From contig NC_133101.1 in assembly GCF_022965805.1 (NCBI RefSeq), forward strand, positions 20,369,054 through 20,433,053: 64,000 bases of DNA. The letters run 5' to 3'. Origin of the DNA: Primulina eburnea (taxonomy: Eukaryota; Streptophyta; Magnoliopsida; Lamiales; Gesneriaceae). The notes beneath the pieces are model-generated. The model saw nothing but the letters and a program-made list of their open reading frames with translations, ran no database searches and was not told the origin of the DNA. Numbering within the stretch: the first letter of the stretch is position 1; the number at the start of each line of letters is the position of its first letter. A program made the position numbers and the translations under genes. This document shows, in pieces, positions 44,726-56,585 of the stretch.

Positions 44726-46000
44726 TTAAAACTTACCGAGTAACTCGGGATATCGAATCCTCATTTCTGGCTCAGATTCCCATGTAGCCTCCTCCTCCGA
44801 ATGATTAAGCCATTTGACTTTCACTAGCTTCACCACTTTGTTCCGAAGCTTCTTCTCCTGTCTGTCTAAGATTTGCACTAGTCTCTCTTCATAAGACAGG
44901 TTCGGAGTGAGCTGCAACGGTTCAAAGTTCAAGACATGCGAAGGATTCGACATATACTTCCTCAGCATAGAGACGTGGAACACATTGTGTACTCCGGCCA
45001 GATTCGACGGAAGAGCAACACGATAAGCTAACATCCCAACCCTGTCGAGGATCTCAAATGGTCCGATAAATCTCGGACTAAGCTTTCCTTTCTTCCCAAA
45101 CAGCATGACACCTTTCATAAGTGCTATCTTCACGAAAACATGGTCGCCAACAAGAACTCTAGATCTCTCCTCCTCTGATCCGCATAACTCTTCTGTCGAC
45201 TCTGAGCAGTCCTCATCCTATCACGGATCTTGACTACTACATCGGTAGTCTGCTGAATAATCTTCGGACCCAATTCTGCTCTTTCCCCTACTTCATCCCA
45301 ATGAATAGGCGATCTGCACTTATGACCGTATAGTGCTTCATACGGAGCCATACATATAGACGACTGAAAACTGTTGTTATAGATGAACTCTACCAATGGC
45401 AACTTCGACTCCCAAATCCCTAAGAAATCGATGACACAAGCACGGAGAAGATCCTCCAAAAATCTGGATAACTCTCTCTGACTGCCCATCTGTCTGTGGG
45501 TGGAAATTTGTGCTAAACAACAACTTCGTACCCATAGCCACATGCAAACTCTTCCAAAATGAGGAAGTGAATCTAGGATCTCGGTCAGATACTATAGAAA
45601 CGGGAATATCATGAAGTCGGACTATCTCTCGAATATACAACTCTGCATACTAAATCATGGTAAAAGTCGTCTTAATAGGCAAGAAGTGCGCTGATTTGGT
45701 AAGACGATCACCAATCACCCAGATAGCATTTGATCCTCTGACTGACTTCGGCAAACCGACAACGAAGTCCATGGTAACATTCTCCCACTTCCACTCAGGA
45801 ATAGGAAGAGGCTTGAGCATACCGCTGGTCTCTGATGCTCCGCTTTCACTAGCTGGCACGTCAGACACTCGGATACAAAACGTCTGATATCCTTTTTAAT
45901 TCCGGGCCACCAATACAACAACTTCAGATCTTTGTACATCTTTGTACTTCCAGGATGAATAGAGTACAGCGACATGTGGTCCTCGGATAAAATATCTGCT
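44726..46000 (-). pseudogene. E6 integrase with chromodomain (broken)
   Basis: The zinc-binding part includes [21 protein letters not shown] and [16 protein letters not shown] (45975 on). The core has [25 protein letters not shown] and [10 protein letters not shown], so the D-D-E triad is present. The C-terminal GPF part and chromodomain end (KVKWLNHSEEEATWESEPEM) close at 44726. A stop after KTTFTMI (45650), a shift near 45470 and another near 45130 break it. Confidence 0.9.
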
Positions 46001-46783
46001 CAAATAGAATCACTGCCCACCCATATTCTATCTCGATATCTCACAATACCGTCGCTAACTGTATACAAGATACTGCCCTTGGCCTCATCTCTCTGCCTCC
46101 ACTTCGCAAACTGCTCATCTGCTGACTGTCCACTGCGAATACGGTCTAGAAAAGAAGACTGCATATCAAACTGAAGAGGTCTCGGAATCGCTAAATGAGC
46201 CATTACTGCGACTTTCTTGCTCAATGCATCTGCCACTACATAAGCTTTGCCCAGGTGGTAGCTAATGACATAGTCATAGTCCTTCACTAGCTCCAACCAA
46301 CGCCTCTGACGCATATTCAACTCTTTCTGCGTAAAGAAGTACTTGAGGCTCTTATGGTCGGTAAAGATCTGGCACTTCTCTCCGTACAAATAATGCCTCC
46401 AAATCTTCAAGGCAAATACTATGGCTGCCAACTCTAGATCATGGGTAGGGTAATTTTTCTCATGGATCTTCAACTGACGAGAAGCATACGCTATCACCTT
46501 CCCATGCTGCATCAACACTGCGCCAAAACTGAGCTTCGAAGCATCGGTATACAAAACAAAGTCTCCGAGCCCTGACGGCATTGCCAATATTGGTGATGAG
46601 ATAAAAGCTTGCTTCAAAGTATCGAAACTCTTCTGACACTCATCGCTCCACACGAATTTTGCATTCTTCTTTGTCAACGACGTGAGTGGAAGTGCGATAA
46701 AGGAGAATCCCTGAATAAACTTCTGATAATATCCTGCTAGCCCAAGGAAACTACGGATCTCCGATGCATAATGCGGCACAACC
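46001..46783 (-). pseudogene. E6 RNase H
   Basis: One open frame of about 259 codons: [71 protein letters not shown] and VVADALSKK. The catalytic Asp/Glu/Asp positions are present. It starts at the E7 insertion and would join RT on the other side. Confidence 0.9.
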
Positions 46784-46914
46784 TGTAAGGCCTGAGAATT
46801 TGATTATCATAATCTAAAATGATTTGTGGATAAATTGATGTGATTATAAATGGAAGGGATCAGACCGGAGATGCCGGAAAGAAGTTGGAAATAGGTGCGA
46901 GGAAAAGACCTTGT

Positions 46915-47132
46915 GCATATGCGCGACCCTGCCAGGCGCATATGCGCGAGGCAGTTAGAACACCTCGCGCATATGTGCGACCTGGATCCGCGCATGTGCG
47001 CGAGGGTACCCGAGAGTTGTGAAGAATGGAAAAAGGGCCTCGCGCATATGAGCGAGTTGCGGTGATGTTACGCGCCGAGGCATATTGTCTAGCGCATATG
47101 CGCCGAGATAGGTCGTGCATATGCGCGAGACT
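46915..47132. repeat. Cluster of near-palindromes (cgcgcatatgcgcga) in the E7 LTR
   Basis: Seven clear units with core gcatatgcgcg or a close variant occur at about 46915, 46936, 46964, 46988, 47040, 47089 and 47112, and a weaker one at 47071. Each is self-complementary around CATATG. Unit spacing is 20-50 bases and not regular. Confidence 0.9.
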
Positions 47133-48118
47133 TGCAGTGCAAAGAACAAGCCACATTTTGTGAAACATGCAGGATATATATACATATAAGCACCTCAATT
47201 CTTCATAATTCAGGAGAGAAGAAAACGAAAATCCAGGAAGGCTTGAATTTCGTAAACTTAGAAGTTGAATTACGAACGTTCTATTTGTCCGAACTTCAAT
47301 CCGACTTCGATACTGAGTTCCTAGCGATGATAGCTACAACTGGATGTAAGTTTTATCGAATTCTGATATCATTTGAAATTATGATATTGGGGGAGTTGTG
47401 ATTTGACTTATATTATGTGTTCTGAGTATACTGATCAGTATATAGTTGAAGTCAGATCGAAGAACGGACTGTTTATATAATTGTTATGATTTTCTGAAGT
47501 AATATGATCGAGATTGTACAGATTTGATATCATGACCTGTTATTATTGAAGATTATGATTCTTATTGATATCGATTATGACTTGTGATATTATATCTGTG
47601 ATCTTGAGATTGACGGGGTTATCAAGACTGTATTTTATGCCGTTGAAACATCAGTAGATTGATTTTGATCAGATTCAGTATTGATTGAGATTGTATCGTT
47701 GTATAGTTGACATTGATCAGATTATGTCTGGATTTGAGTATTGATCAGAATCGATCTAGAATTGAGTTATACATTGACACCGTATATTCGATATTGTCAT
47801 TACCAGATTGAATATGGACAAAGTTGAATTAGAGACTTCGAATTTGTCAGACCGAGAAGAGAAATGTATAAATTGATGTTGATGCGGTATTGCACAACTC
47901 GAGTCCAATTTGACTTGAGTTTCCCAAAATCACATACTTCATCTTATTGCATTGATAATTGCAATTGATGTGATCGATATCTTTGGCCTATTGATTTATG
48001 TATTGAGTCATAGGCGGATGCGCCTAGTTGTAGACATATGATCTCGTGATAGAGGTATCAGATAGTGATGGAATCGTCACTGGGCCATTGCACATTGTCA
48101 CAGAGGTTTGGCAAGATA

Positions 48119-48210
48119 TGCCAGGGCGAATATGCCTAGATGATTGGCCGATATGTCAGGGCGGATGTGCCTAGTCTCTGGCTGATTTGCCAAGACGCCG
48201 GAGGTTTGGC
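48119..48210. repeat. Short repeats in E7 LTR
   Basis: gatatgccagggcgaatatgcctag and gatatgtcagggcggatgtgcctag-like units follow each other about 37 bases apart, with a weaker third. Confidence 0.7.
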
Positions 48211-48862
48211 TATATCGAAGTGGATAGAATTGAAGTTTCTTCTATTACTGATATTCGATATGGAAAGAGCCAAAGTTCGTGAATAAGAACGTACCACCAC
48301 CCCAATCGGGAGTGTAGGTGGGTGTATGTTCTTATTCCGATCGGGATCCCTAGATTAGGATGAGTCGAGTCAGAGTCTAAGAGTCAAGGAGTGTGATTCA
48401 GAGTTTGTATTGATTAATGTTTCTGATTTTGATACATGTTATGAATATCTGTTTCATGGTATTATACTTGTTTTTATGAATTGTATGTATACATGATTTA
48501 TACTGGGAATGTAATTCTCACCGGAGTTATCCGGCTGTTGTCTTGTTTGTATGTGTACATGACAACAGGTGGGACAGGATCAGGATCAGGAAGAGGATGA
48601 GAGATTATAGTTAGCGCGGAGATCCGGGCTTAGAATCAGAATAGGATTCAGCACTGGATGTATAGTCGTTGAACCTAGTTGAGATAGAGACATATAGTAC
48701 ATAATTTGTACTTTGATTTTGACATGTATATTAGATAGATTACTGTTACGTTTCCGCATTTATAATTTAAAAAGAAAAAATTTAGTCCCACTTTTCTTAA
48801 TTGTTATATTTGACATTAATAATGATTAAGACATGAATTAGCGTCCGGGTCCCCATAGCAGG

Positions 48863-48876
48863 TGGTATCAGAGCAG
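48863..48876 (+). other. E7 primer binding site
   Basis: TGGTATCAGAGCAG just after the LTR, matching initiator Met tRNA. Confidence 0.85.
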
Positions 48877-49139
48877 TAGGTTCCAGAGCAGTAGGTACCT
48901 TAGACTGGAATAGGAGCTAGTGAGCGGGGAGAATGAGTTTTCCTTCCTTGCTTTTGAATGCTAGCATGTGTTACTGCTTTATATAATACATATTTACTTG
49001 ATTATCTGATTTGTTTATAAACATGTGTTATTGAGAATGAATCAGAACCGATTCTTGATCAGCAGCAAGATGAACAGAGGAGGACTGAAACAGGTTTGTT
49101 GTATTTGATTACTAATTCTTTTGATAATCAGATATACCT

Positions 49140-49756
49140 CCTCGAAGAATTCCAGAATCAGGTGGTACTTCGGTTTATCAGATGGATGTGTCAGAAACTC
49201 CGATAGAAATAATGTTGAAGAGGTTTCAGTCATTTCAACCGCCGATTCTGAAGGGTACTGAGACATCTGATGACTGTGAGAGTTGGCTGAATGATATTGA
49301 AGTGATGTTTCATTCACTTGATTACCCAGATAAACGCAGAGTTAGATTTATTGGGCATCAGTTATACGAGGTCGCAAAGAATTGGTGGATCGCAACCAAA
49401 GAAGCCTTAGAACAGCAGGGTACCGTGATTACGTGGAAAATTTTTAAAGCTGAGTTTCATAAAATATTTCTCTCAGTATCGTACCGACAAGATAAAAGTA
49501 CAGTGTTTGCCAACTTGAAACAAGGCCAGCTGAATATTGAAGAATATGTGGCAAAATTCTCTACTTTACTACGTTTTGCTCCTCAGGTGGCTGGGTATGA
49601 TAAAGCTGTAGTTGATCAGTTCATCAGCGGATTGAATCCTGAAATATCTGCATTGGTAAATGTAGAACGACCACATTATTTTGCTGACGCCTTGAACCGG
49701 GAAAAGGGAGCTGAGGCAAGTTTGATTCAACAGCGAGGAATGTCGTATGTTGCTCG
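49140..49756 (+). pseudogene. E7 gag, first part
   Basis: The frame from 49182 (with in-frame coding before it: PRRIPESGGTSVYQMDVSE) has KRFQSFQPPILKGTETSDDC, FHSLDYPDKRRVRFIGHQL, ANLKQGQLNIEEYVAKFSTL and FISGLNPEISALV, a typical chromovirus capsid-like gag. E8 interrupts it at 49756 inside SYVAR. The other part starts at 61434. Confidence 0.9.
49752..49756. other. E8 target site duplication, left
   Basis: GCTCG, matched by GCTCG at 61429-61433. Confidence 0.95.
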
Positions 49757-49975
49757 TGTAGAACCCGTAAATCAGTCTACGTATAAGCCATGCATAATTC
49801 TAGATTTTAAATTTAAATTGACTTCATTGCATGATTATTTTAATGTTTTCCTTTGAAGTTAATTATTTATTATTTAATTGTGGAGAGGCTTTGGTCTGTG
49901 GTTCAAGCCCCAATGGCCAAAAGTCTCGCAAACGACGCGATGCAAGAAAGGTTGCAGCTGCTGGAAATTTACAGC
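49757..49975 (+). repeat. E8 5' LTR, deletion derivative
   Basis: 49757-49875 matches 59306-59425, then a five-base filler (aattg) follows, and 49881-49975 matches 60984-61078. The 1558 bases between are missing, and after 49975 sequence jumps into RNase H of pol. Confidence 0.9.
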
Positions 49976-51676
49976 TATCTGTATGGAGAGAAATGCCAGA
50001 TCTTTACCGACCACAAGAGCCTCAAGTATTTCTTTACGCAGAAGGAGCTGAAGATTGCGTCAGAGGCGTTGGTTGGAGCTTGTGAAAGACTACGATTGTG
50101 ACATTAGCTACCACCCGGGTAAAGCTAATGTAGTTGCGGATGCTTTGAGCAGAAAAGTTGCAGTGATGGCTCATTTGACGACGCAGAAACCTCTTCAGCT
50201 TGAGATGCAGAAGTTCGATCTTGAGATTTATCCTAGAGGTAGAGTTCCTCGTTTATCTACCTTGACTATCCAGTCCTCTCTTATTGACCGTATTCGCAGT
50301 GGTCAGGCAGCAGATGAACAGTTGGCACAATGGAAGCAGAGGGATGAAGCCAAGGGCAGTGTCTTGTATGCAGTCAGCGACGGTATTGTGAGATACCAAG
50401 ACAGGATATGGGTTCCTAGCAGTGATTCTATCCGAGCAGACATCTTATCAGAGGCCCATATGTCCCCGTACTCCATTCACCCTGGGAGTACGAAGATGTA
50501 CAAAGATCAGCAGCTATTGTATTGGTGGCCTGGTATGAAGAAGAACATCAGACGGTTTGTATCCGAGTGTCTGACCTGTCAGTTAGTGAAGGCCGAGCAT
50601 CAGAGACCAGCAGGTTTGCTTAAGCCTCTTCCTATTCCTGAGTGGAAGTGGGAGAACGTCACCATGGATTTTGTGACCGGTTTTCCGAGGTCAATCAGAG
50701 GATCGAATGCTATCTGGGTGATTGTAGATCGTCTTACAAAATCAGCGCACTTCTTGCCTATTAAGACGACATTCACCATGATTCAGTATGCAGATCTGTA
50801 TATCCGAGAGATAGTCCGACTCCATGGCATTCCAGTTTCTATCGTATCTGACAGAGATCCCAGATTCACTTCCTCATTTTGGAAGAGATTGCATTCAACT
50901 TTGGGTACAAAGTTGCTGTTTAGCACAAATTTCTATCCGCAGACAGATGGACAGTCAGAGCGAGTTATTCAGATCTTATAGGATCTTCTTCGTGCTTGCG
51001 TCATTGATTTCTCAGGGAATTGGGAGTCGAACTTGCCATTGGTAGAGTTCACCTATAACAATAGCTTCCAGTCTTCCATTGGTATGGCTCCGTATGAAGC
51101 ATTGTATGGCCGCAAGTGCAGATCTTCTGTTCATTGGGATGAAGTAGGAGAGAGAGCAGAGTTGGGTCCAGAGATTGTTCAGCAGGCAGCAGATGTAGTA
51201 GTCCAGATCCGTGATAGGATGAGGACTGCTCAGAGCCGACAGAAGAGTTATGCCGATCAGCGGAGGAGAGACTTAGAGTTTGCAGTGGGCGATCATGTCT
51301 TTGTGAAAGTGGCACCTATAAAGGGTGTCATGAGATTTGGGAAGAAAGGGAAGCTCAGTCCGAGATTCATTGGACCGTTTGAGATCCTCGACAGAGTTGG
51401 GACGCTAGCGTATCGTGTGGCTCTTCCGCCGAATCTGGCCGGAGTACACAATGTGTTCCACGTCTCCATGCTGAGGAAGTATATGGCAAATCCTTCGCAT
51501 GTGCTGAATTTCGAGCCGTTGCAGCTTACTCCGAAGTTATCTTATGAGGAGAGACCCGTGCAGATCCTAGACAGGCAAGAGAAGAAGCTTCGGAACAAGC
51601 TGGTTAGGCGAGTCAAAGTCAAATGGCTCAACCATTCTGAGGAGGAAGCTACATGGGAGTCTGAGCCGGAGATGAG
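49976..51676 (+). pseudogene. E8 pol fragment: RNase H end, integrase, chromodomain
   Basis: It starts [20 protein letters not shown], then a one-base loss near 50053, then [15 protein letters not shown], and a 308-codon frame with the zinc-binding part ([16 protein letters not shown]) and the core with [25 protein letters not shown] and [11 protein letters not shown]. The D-D-E triad is intact. A TAG at 50979 interrupts it before [12 protein letters not shown], and the C-terminal frame (51033-51676) has NVFHVSMLRKY and the chromodomain end KVKWLNHSEEEATWESEPEM. E9 cuts it there; the remaining RERYPELFGEF is at 59236. Confidence 0.95.
51672..51676. other. E9 target site duplication, left
   Basis: ATGAG, matched by ATGAG at 59231-59235. 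Confidence 0.97.
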
Positions 51677-53010
51677 TGTAGCGCCCTTACCCGAGCCACT
51701 ACTAAACAGACTAATAAACATACAACATTAAAGCTTAATAACAACAATTATACAGCGGAAACCAAATACTTAATCATCTTACAACCCAAATTAAAACAAA
51801 ACAATAACGGCAGTCTTAAACATTAATACAACCATAACGAAACCATAACCCTGAACGAGAAAACGATAAACCACAGAAAACCTCCACTGGATCACCACTG
51901 AAAACCCAACTGCTCTAGCCACTGCCCTGGTCGTCCGAACCGTCCAACCTAAGACCTGCCCCGTGGAATGGGGTGCCCAAGATGAAAACAAGGACGTGAG
52001 CGACAATCGCCCAATACGAGAATGTACGAGTATACAAACTGATATGATGCATGCAAAATGCAATATGCTCGGATATCAAGGATCAAGTCAAGAATCTCAT
52101 GCTCAGTCTAGAGGTGCCTGAGTGTGTAGTCTCTGATCTGCCCTAGGCATGTTTTGGCTCCCACACTCATCATCAAACAAGACGTGGACCTGCAATGTCC
52201 AGGTCATCAGAGCCCGTGGGTCCCGTCGGACACTGTAGCTCTCGATGCCCCATCGTCCACAATACATAATAGGGCTGAGCGGCCCCAACAAACAAGGTAT
52301 ATCTCAAAAGATATCAGGCTCAACATGATGTGTCATGCATAATATGCCAAAGCAGTAAAACATGTATCATGCAACAGATAAATATGCAGCATATAAGTGT
52401 GTATACTACGCTTGGATATCTCAGTCAGTACATCACGTACCTCACTAAAACAATCTGACAGAAAGCTCTGAACCTAGACAATACCAACATAATGAAATCA
52501 CTATCAAACCAGAACAAACATGCTACAAGTTCTCCCTAATGATCCTTAAATCACTATCTAAGGATTTAGGATTATACCTGCGTCCGTCTTCAGCCCGTTG
52601 ATGACGTCTCGATCTCAGTTCACCGACCCCTCCTCGAGTCGACACTAGCTCTGAAACTTCCCGACACCAAAGTGCCCTAGAAACTGGCTAGAAAACCTAA
52701 GATACAACTAGAGCTCTCTCTGAAGAATGCGGTGAAGAAAACAAAAGAATCGGCTTCCATTTATAGGCTGCATCCGCACTATTTCAGAAAATCCGAACCA
52801 ATCTTATCTGCCACGTGTCAGAATCTCATTGGTCTAGTTAGATTTCTCGAGATAAGGCAATCTGAAGTGGATAGGTTTATCCCTTTTTAAATCCGGTGGA
52901 TCCCAACAGCTTAATCCCGAATTATCAATTCCTTAATAATACTTAATTAACAACTCATTAATTATCTCTTAATTAATACTTAATTAAAAATAAGAATTCG
53001 GGTCATTACA
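51677..53010 (-). repeat. E9 3' LTR
   Basis: 1334 bp, TGTAGCGCCC to GGTCATTACA on the plus strand. On the minus strand it follows the polypurine tract. ORFs in it repeat in all three LTRs and are not genes. Confidence 0.95.
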
Positions 53011-53025
53011 TCCTCCCCTCCTTAC
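53011..53025 (-). other. E9 polypurine tract
   Basis: AAGGAGGGGAGGA on the minus strand, just before the 3' LTR. Confidence 0.85.
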
Positions 53026-53039
53026 AAAGATTTCGTCCT

Positions 53040-54716
53040 CGAAATCAAAACTGAAGTACAATACAAATGAATTAAATACAACTCAAAACAAATGTGGATA
53101 CTCTGAGCGCATACGACTCTCTAACTCCCAAGTCGCTTCTGCAGTACCTCGACGTTGCCATTGCACTAGAACAAGTGGAATGGTCTTGTTTCTGAGCTTT
53201 TTCTCTTTCCTACCAAGGATTAAAAGCGGCTACTCGACATAAGTCAAGTCTTCTTCAAGTTGAACATCTGTCGGACTAAGAACGTGCGATTCATCTGCTA
53301 CATACCTTCGTAGCAACGATACATGAAAGACACTATGAATGCTGGATAGATACGGCGGTAAAGCCAATCGATACGCCAAATTCCCAACACATTCCAAGAT
53401 CTCAAAAGGTCCGATGAATCTTGGGGCTAATTTTCCCTTGAGTCCAAATCTCATCACCCTGCGGAATGGTGAAACTTTAAGGAAAACTTTTTCCCCTGAC
53501 TGAAACTGTAGAGGTCTACGCTTGGTATTTGCGTAACTCGATTGACGATCTTGTGCAGTTAATCTCACCTTGCGACTAAGAGCATCAGCTGTAAGATTAG
53601 CTGATCCTGGATGATACTTGATTTCGCAATCATAATCCTTTAACAAATCCATCCATCTTCTTTGGCGCATATTCAACTCTGCTTGAGTGAAGATATACTT
53701 CAAACTCTTGTGATCTGTAAAGATATCAAATCTCTCTCCGTAGAGATAATGTCGCCAGATCTTTAAAGCAAACACAATCGCTGCCAATTCCAGATCATGA
53801 ACTGGATAATTCTCTTCATGCTTCTTCAACTGTCTAGATGCATATGCAATCACATGACCATTCTGGGTTAAAACACACCCAAGTCCTTGAAGTGATGCAT
53901 CAGTGTATACAATGTACCCTCCTGATCCAGATGGCAGAGCTAAAACTTGTGCAGTTGTTAAACGTTGACGCAGTTCATTAAAACTATTTTCACAATCATG
54001 TGTCCATTCGAACTGCACATTCTTACACGTCAATTGAGTCAATGGTTTGGCAATCTGAGAAAATCCTGAAATGAATCTCCGGTGATAACCTGCCAAACCT
54101 AGAAAACTTCTTATCTCTTGAGATGATTCCGGTCGTGCCCAACTCAACACTGCTTCGATCTTGCTAGGATCCACTGATATCCCATCTTTGGATATAACAT
54201 GTCCCAAGAAGACAACTCTGTCGAGCCAAAACTCGCACTTGTTCAACTTAGCAAACAGTTGGTGATTCCTTAAGGTTAGCAACACAATTCTTAAATCTTG
54301 TGCATGCTCTTCAAGGCTATGAGAGTATACCAGTATGTCATCAATAAAGACAATGACAAACTTGTCAAGATACTCCTGGAATACTCGGTTCATCAAATCC
54401 ATAAATACTGCTGGAGCATTCGTCAAACCAAACGGCATCACTAGAAACTCGTAATGCCCATACCTTGTTCGAAATGCAGTCTTAGGGATATCACGTTGAT
54501 GAACTAGAAGTTGATGATATCTAGACCGTAAATCGATCTTCGAATACACTGAAGTCCCTTGCAGTTGATCAAACAAATCATCAATCCGTGGTAACGGATA
54601 TTTATTCTTGACTGTTACTCGGTTCAACTGCCGATAATCTATGCAAAGTCGCATAGACCCATCCTTCTTTTTAACGAACAACACTGGTGCTCCCCAAGGA
54701 GACACACTGGGTCTAA
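53040..54716 (-). pseudogene. E9 pol: RT, RNase H and integrase C-terminus, core deleted
   Basis: The frame (54705-53230, 491 codons) starts inside [42 protein letters not shown] and catalytic [15 protein letters not shown]; then RNase H ([39 protein letters not shown]). At residue 379/380 (about 53566-53575) LSRK runs straight into [19 protein letters not shown], a motif that normally lies after the integrase core, then [20 protein letters not shown]. The zinc-binding and D-D-E regions, about 300 or more codons, are missing in frame. A TAG at 53230 (probably from CAG) ends the frame before the chromodomain-like NKTIPLVLVQWQ...ATWELES part. The deletion could not support integration by itself. 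Confidence 0.9.
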
Positions 54717-56519
54717 TGTACCCTTGTCAAGAAGATCTTGTAACTGTTGTTTCAACTCTTTCATCTCTGTTGGTGCCAATCTATAAGGCGCTCTGGAGAT
54801 AGGTGTGGTTCCTGATACCAACTCTATCTCCACTTCCACTTCCCTCTCTGGAGGAAATCCAGGAATTTCATCGGGGAAAACATCAGGAAATTCATCGACA
54901 ACTGGAATGTTCTTCACGTCGATTACATCCTTCGCTACATCAACAGCATAAATGAGGTATCCTTCTCCTCCCTTCGCTAAAGCCCGTTGTGCCTTTACAG
55001 CAGACACTACTGGCATTGGAGGTCGAGCCCCCTCACCGAAGAAGAACCAATTCTCGTCTCCTTCTGGACGAAACTGAACGAGACGTTGATAACAATCTAC
55101 CGTCGCTCTATACTTAGTCAATAGGTCAATTCCCATAATACAATCGAAATCTTCCATAGCCAATATCATCAAATTGGCAGACAAGTATTTTCCCTCAAAC
55201 TCTAGCAAACAGTCTACCACAAGTCGCTTAGCTAAAACCTCTTGTCCCATCGGCGTAGACACCGACAACAAAACATCTAATGACACGTAGGGTAGTTTAT
55301 GCTTCTTAACAAACATTGATGCTATGAATGAATGCGATGCCCCAGTGTCAATCAATACATATGCAGGAATACCACATAAAAGAAAATTACCTGCAATGAC
55401 TCTCTCGTTATGCTCCTCAGCTTGTTCTTGGTTCAAGGCAAACACTTGCCCCTGAACTCGTGGGCGTTGCTGAGATCCTTGCGATATTCCTCCACGACGA
55501 GAACCTTGAGCAGGAAAACCCTTCTGTTGCACAGTGGCCTCAGACTGTTTTCCACTGTGAGACCCTGTCATAGAACCTCCGCCTCCACTCTGATTCTCCA
55601 AATTAGGGCAATCTCTCTTCATGTGACCAAAACCTCCACAATTGAAACAAGCACCTGTTGCTCTTCGACAATTCTCTGTCGGGTGATTACCTCCGCAGTG
55701 GCCACATTGCATCTTTTTCCTGCCAAAGCTGTGTACCCCTCCAGAACCGGAAGAAGAAGAAGATACAGACTTCATGAAAGACTGACCCCTTGGTCCCAAC
55801 GAACTAGAACTTTTGCTAGCTTGCATAGCCTTCCTCCTAGCAATACTGATCTCGGCTTGACGACAACGATTCACTAATCCTTCGTACGAAGTAGGATCAT
55901 CACAAACAGAAACCCGATAAAAAATCTCCTGGTTCAAACCATTCAAAAAGTGAGAATATTTTGCTACAGAATTCTCACTGATGTGAGGAGCATACGGCAA
56001 CAGATCCGTAAAACGCTTCTGATAATCCTCAATGTTCGAATCTCCTTGCTTAATGGTCAACAGTTCCATCTCCTTTGCCTGACGAAGAGCTGGCGGAAAG
56101 TGATGATTGATGAAGGCCTGACGGAAATGTTCCCAACGAATCCGCCCATGCTGCTGAACTAGAATAGCAGAAACAGGTTTCCACCATTTCCGAGCTTTTC
56201 CTTGGATCATGAAATCAGCTACCTCCATCTTCTCATCCTCGTCATAGTGCAGCACTCGAAAACACTGCTCCATGATATCGACCCAAGCTTCTGCAACATC
56301 AGCATTCTCATCTCCGGTCAACGGTGGAGGTCCAATCTTCATGAAATCCATAATGTTGACACGGTTCCTACGTCTCCTTTCATCATGATCTCGGTGACGC
56401 CTTCCGTCACGATCTCTACGACGATGTTCTCGACCAGCATCATCGTCGCCATAACGGCCATGTCCCACACTTCCGTGACTGCTTCCATCTCCTGACATCT
56501 GAAAGGAAAAGAAAATCAA
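54639..56519 (-). pseudogene. E9 gag-protease (626-codon frame)
   Basis: The start ATG may be 56519 or MSGDGSSHG just after it. The order is an Arg/Asp-rich N-terminus, capsid-like core (MIQGKARKWWKPV, HHFPPALRQAKEMELL), a double zinc knuckle (CGHCGGNHPTENC and CFNCGGFGHMKRDC near residue 270-310), and protease AYVLIDTGASHSFIA with DTGA at about residue 400. ILAMEDFDCIMGIDLL follows. The end of the frame ([14 protein letters not shown]) reads through from RT after a one-base loss near 54716; the true RT frame is one position shifted. Gag and protease look intact. Confidence 0.9.
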
Positions 56520-56565
56520 CCTCTAAATCCTCAAAACAGAAATACTAATGTCCCAAAAATCTTTG

Positions 56566-56584
56566 TATGCTCTGATACCACCAA
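56566..56584 (-). other. E9 primer binding site
   Basis: TGGTATCAGAGCATAC on the minus strand, a few bases after the ...GGGCGCTACA end of the middle LTR, so the middle LTR is the working 5' LTR. Confidence 0.9.
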
Positions 56585-56585
56585 A

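Larger units (their letters stand above)
42305..46783 (-). mobile_element. E6: Tekay/Del-like chromovirus, 3' half in window
   Basis: The 3' LTR (42305-44689), polypurine tract and pol back to the RT/RNase H border are on the minus strand. E7 cuts it at 46783, so RT, protease and gag lie past the window end. Its pol protein is close to those of E8 and E4. Confidence 0.85.
46784..48860 (+). repeat. E7 5' LTR
   Basis: From TGTAAGGCCTG (46784) to CCCATAGCA (48860), followed by the primer site. It holds the cluster of gcgcatatgcgcg-type palindromes (46915-47132), repeated gat/attgat-rich DNA and a late block of ccagggcg...atgcctag repeats at 48119-48165. Confidence 0.85.

Noticed and set aside
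46807..47198. ORFs rich in Ala/Arg/Tyr repeats
   Set aside because: They come from the CATATG palindrome cluster in the E7 LTR.
55410..56495. Plus-strand ORFs across E9 gag
   Set aside because: Shadows of the 626-codon gag-protease frame on the minus strand.
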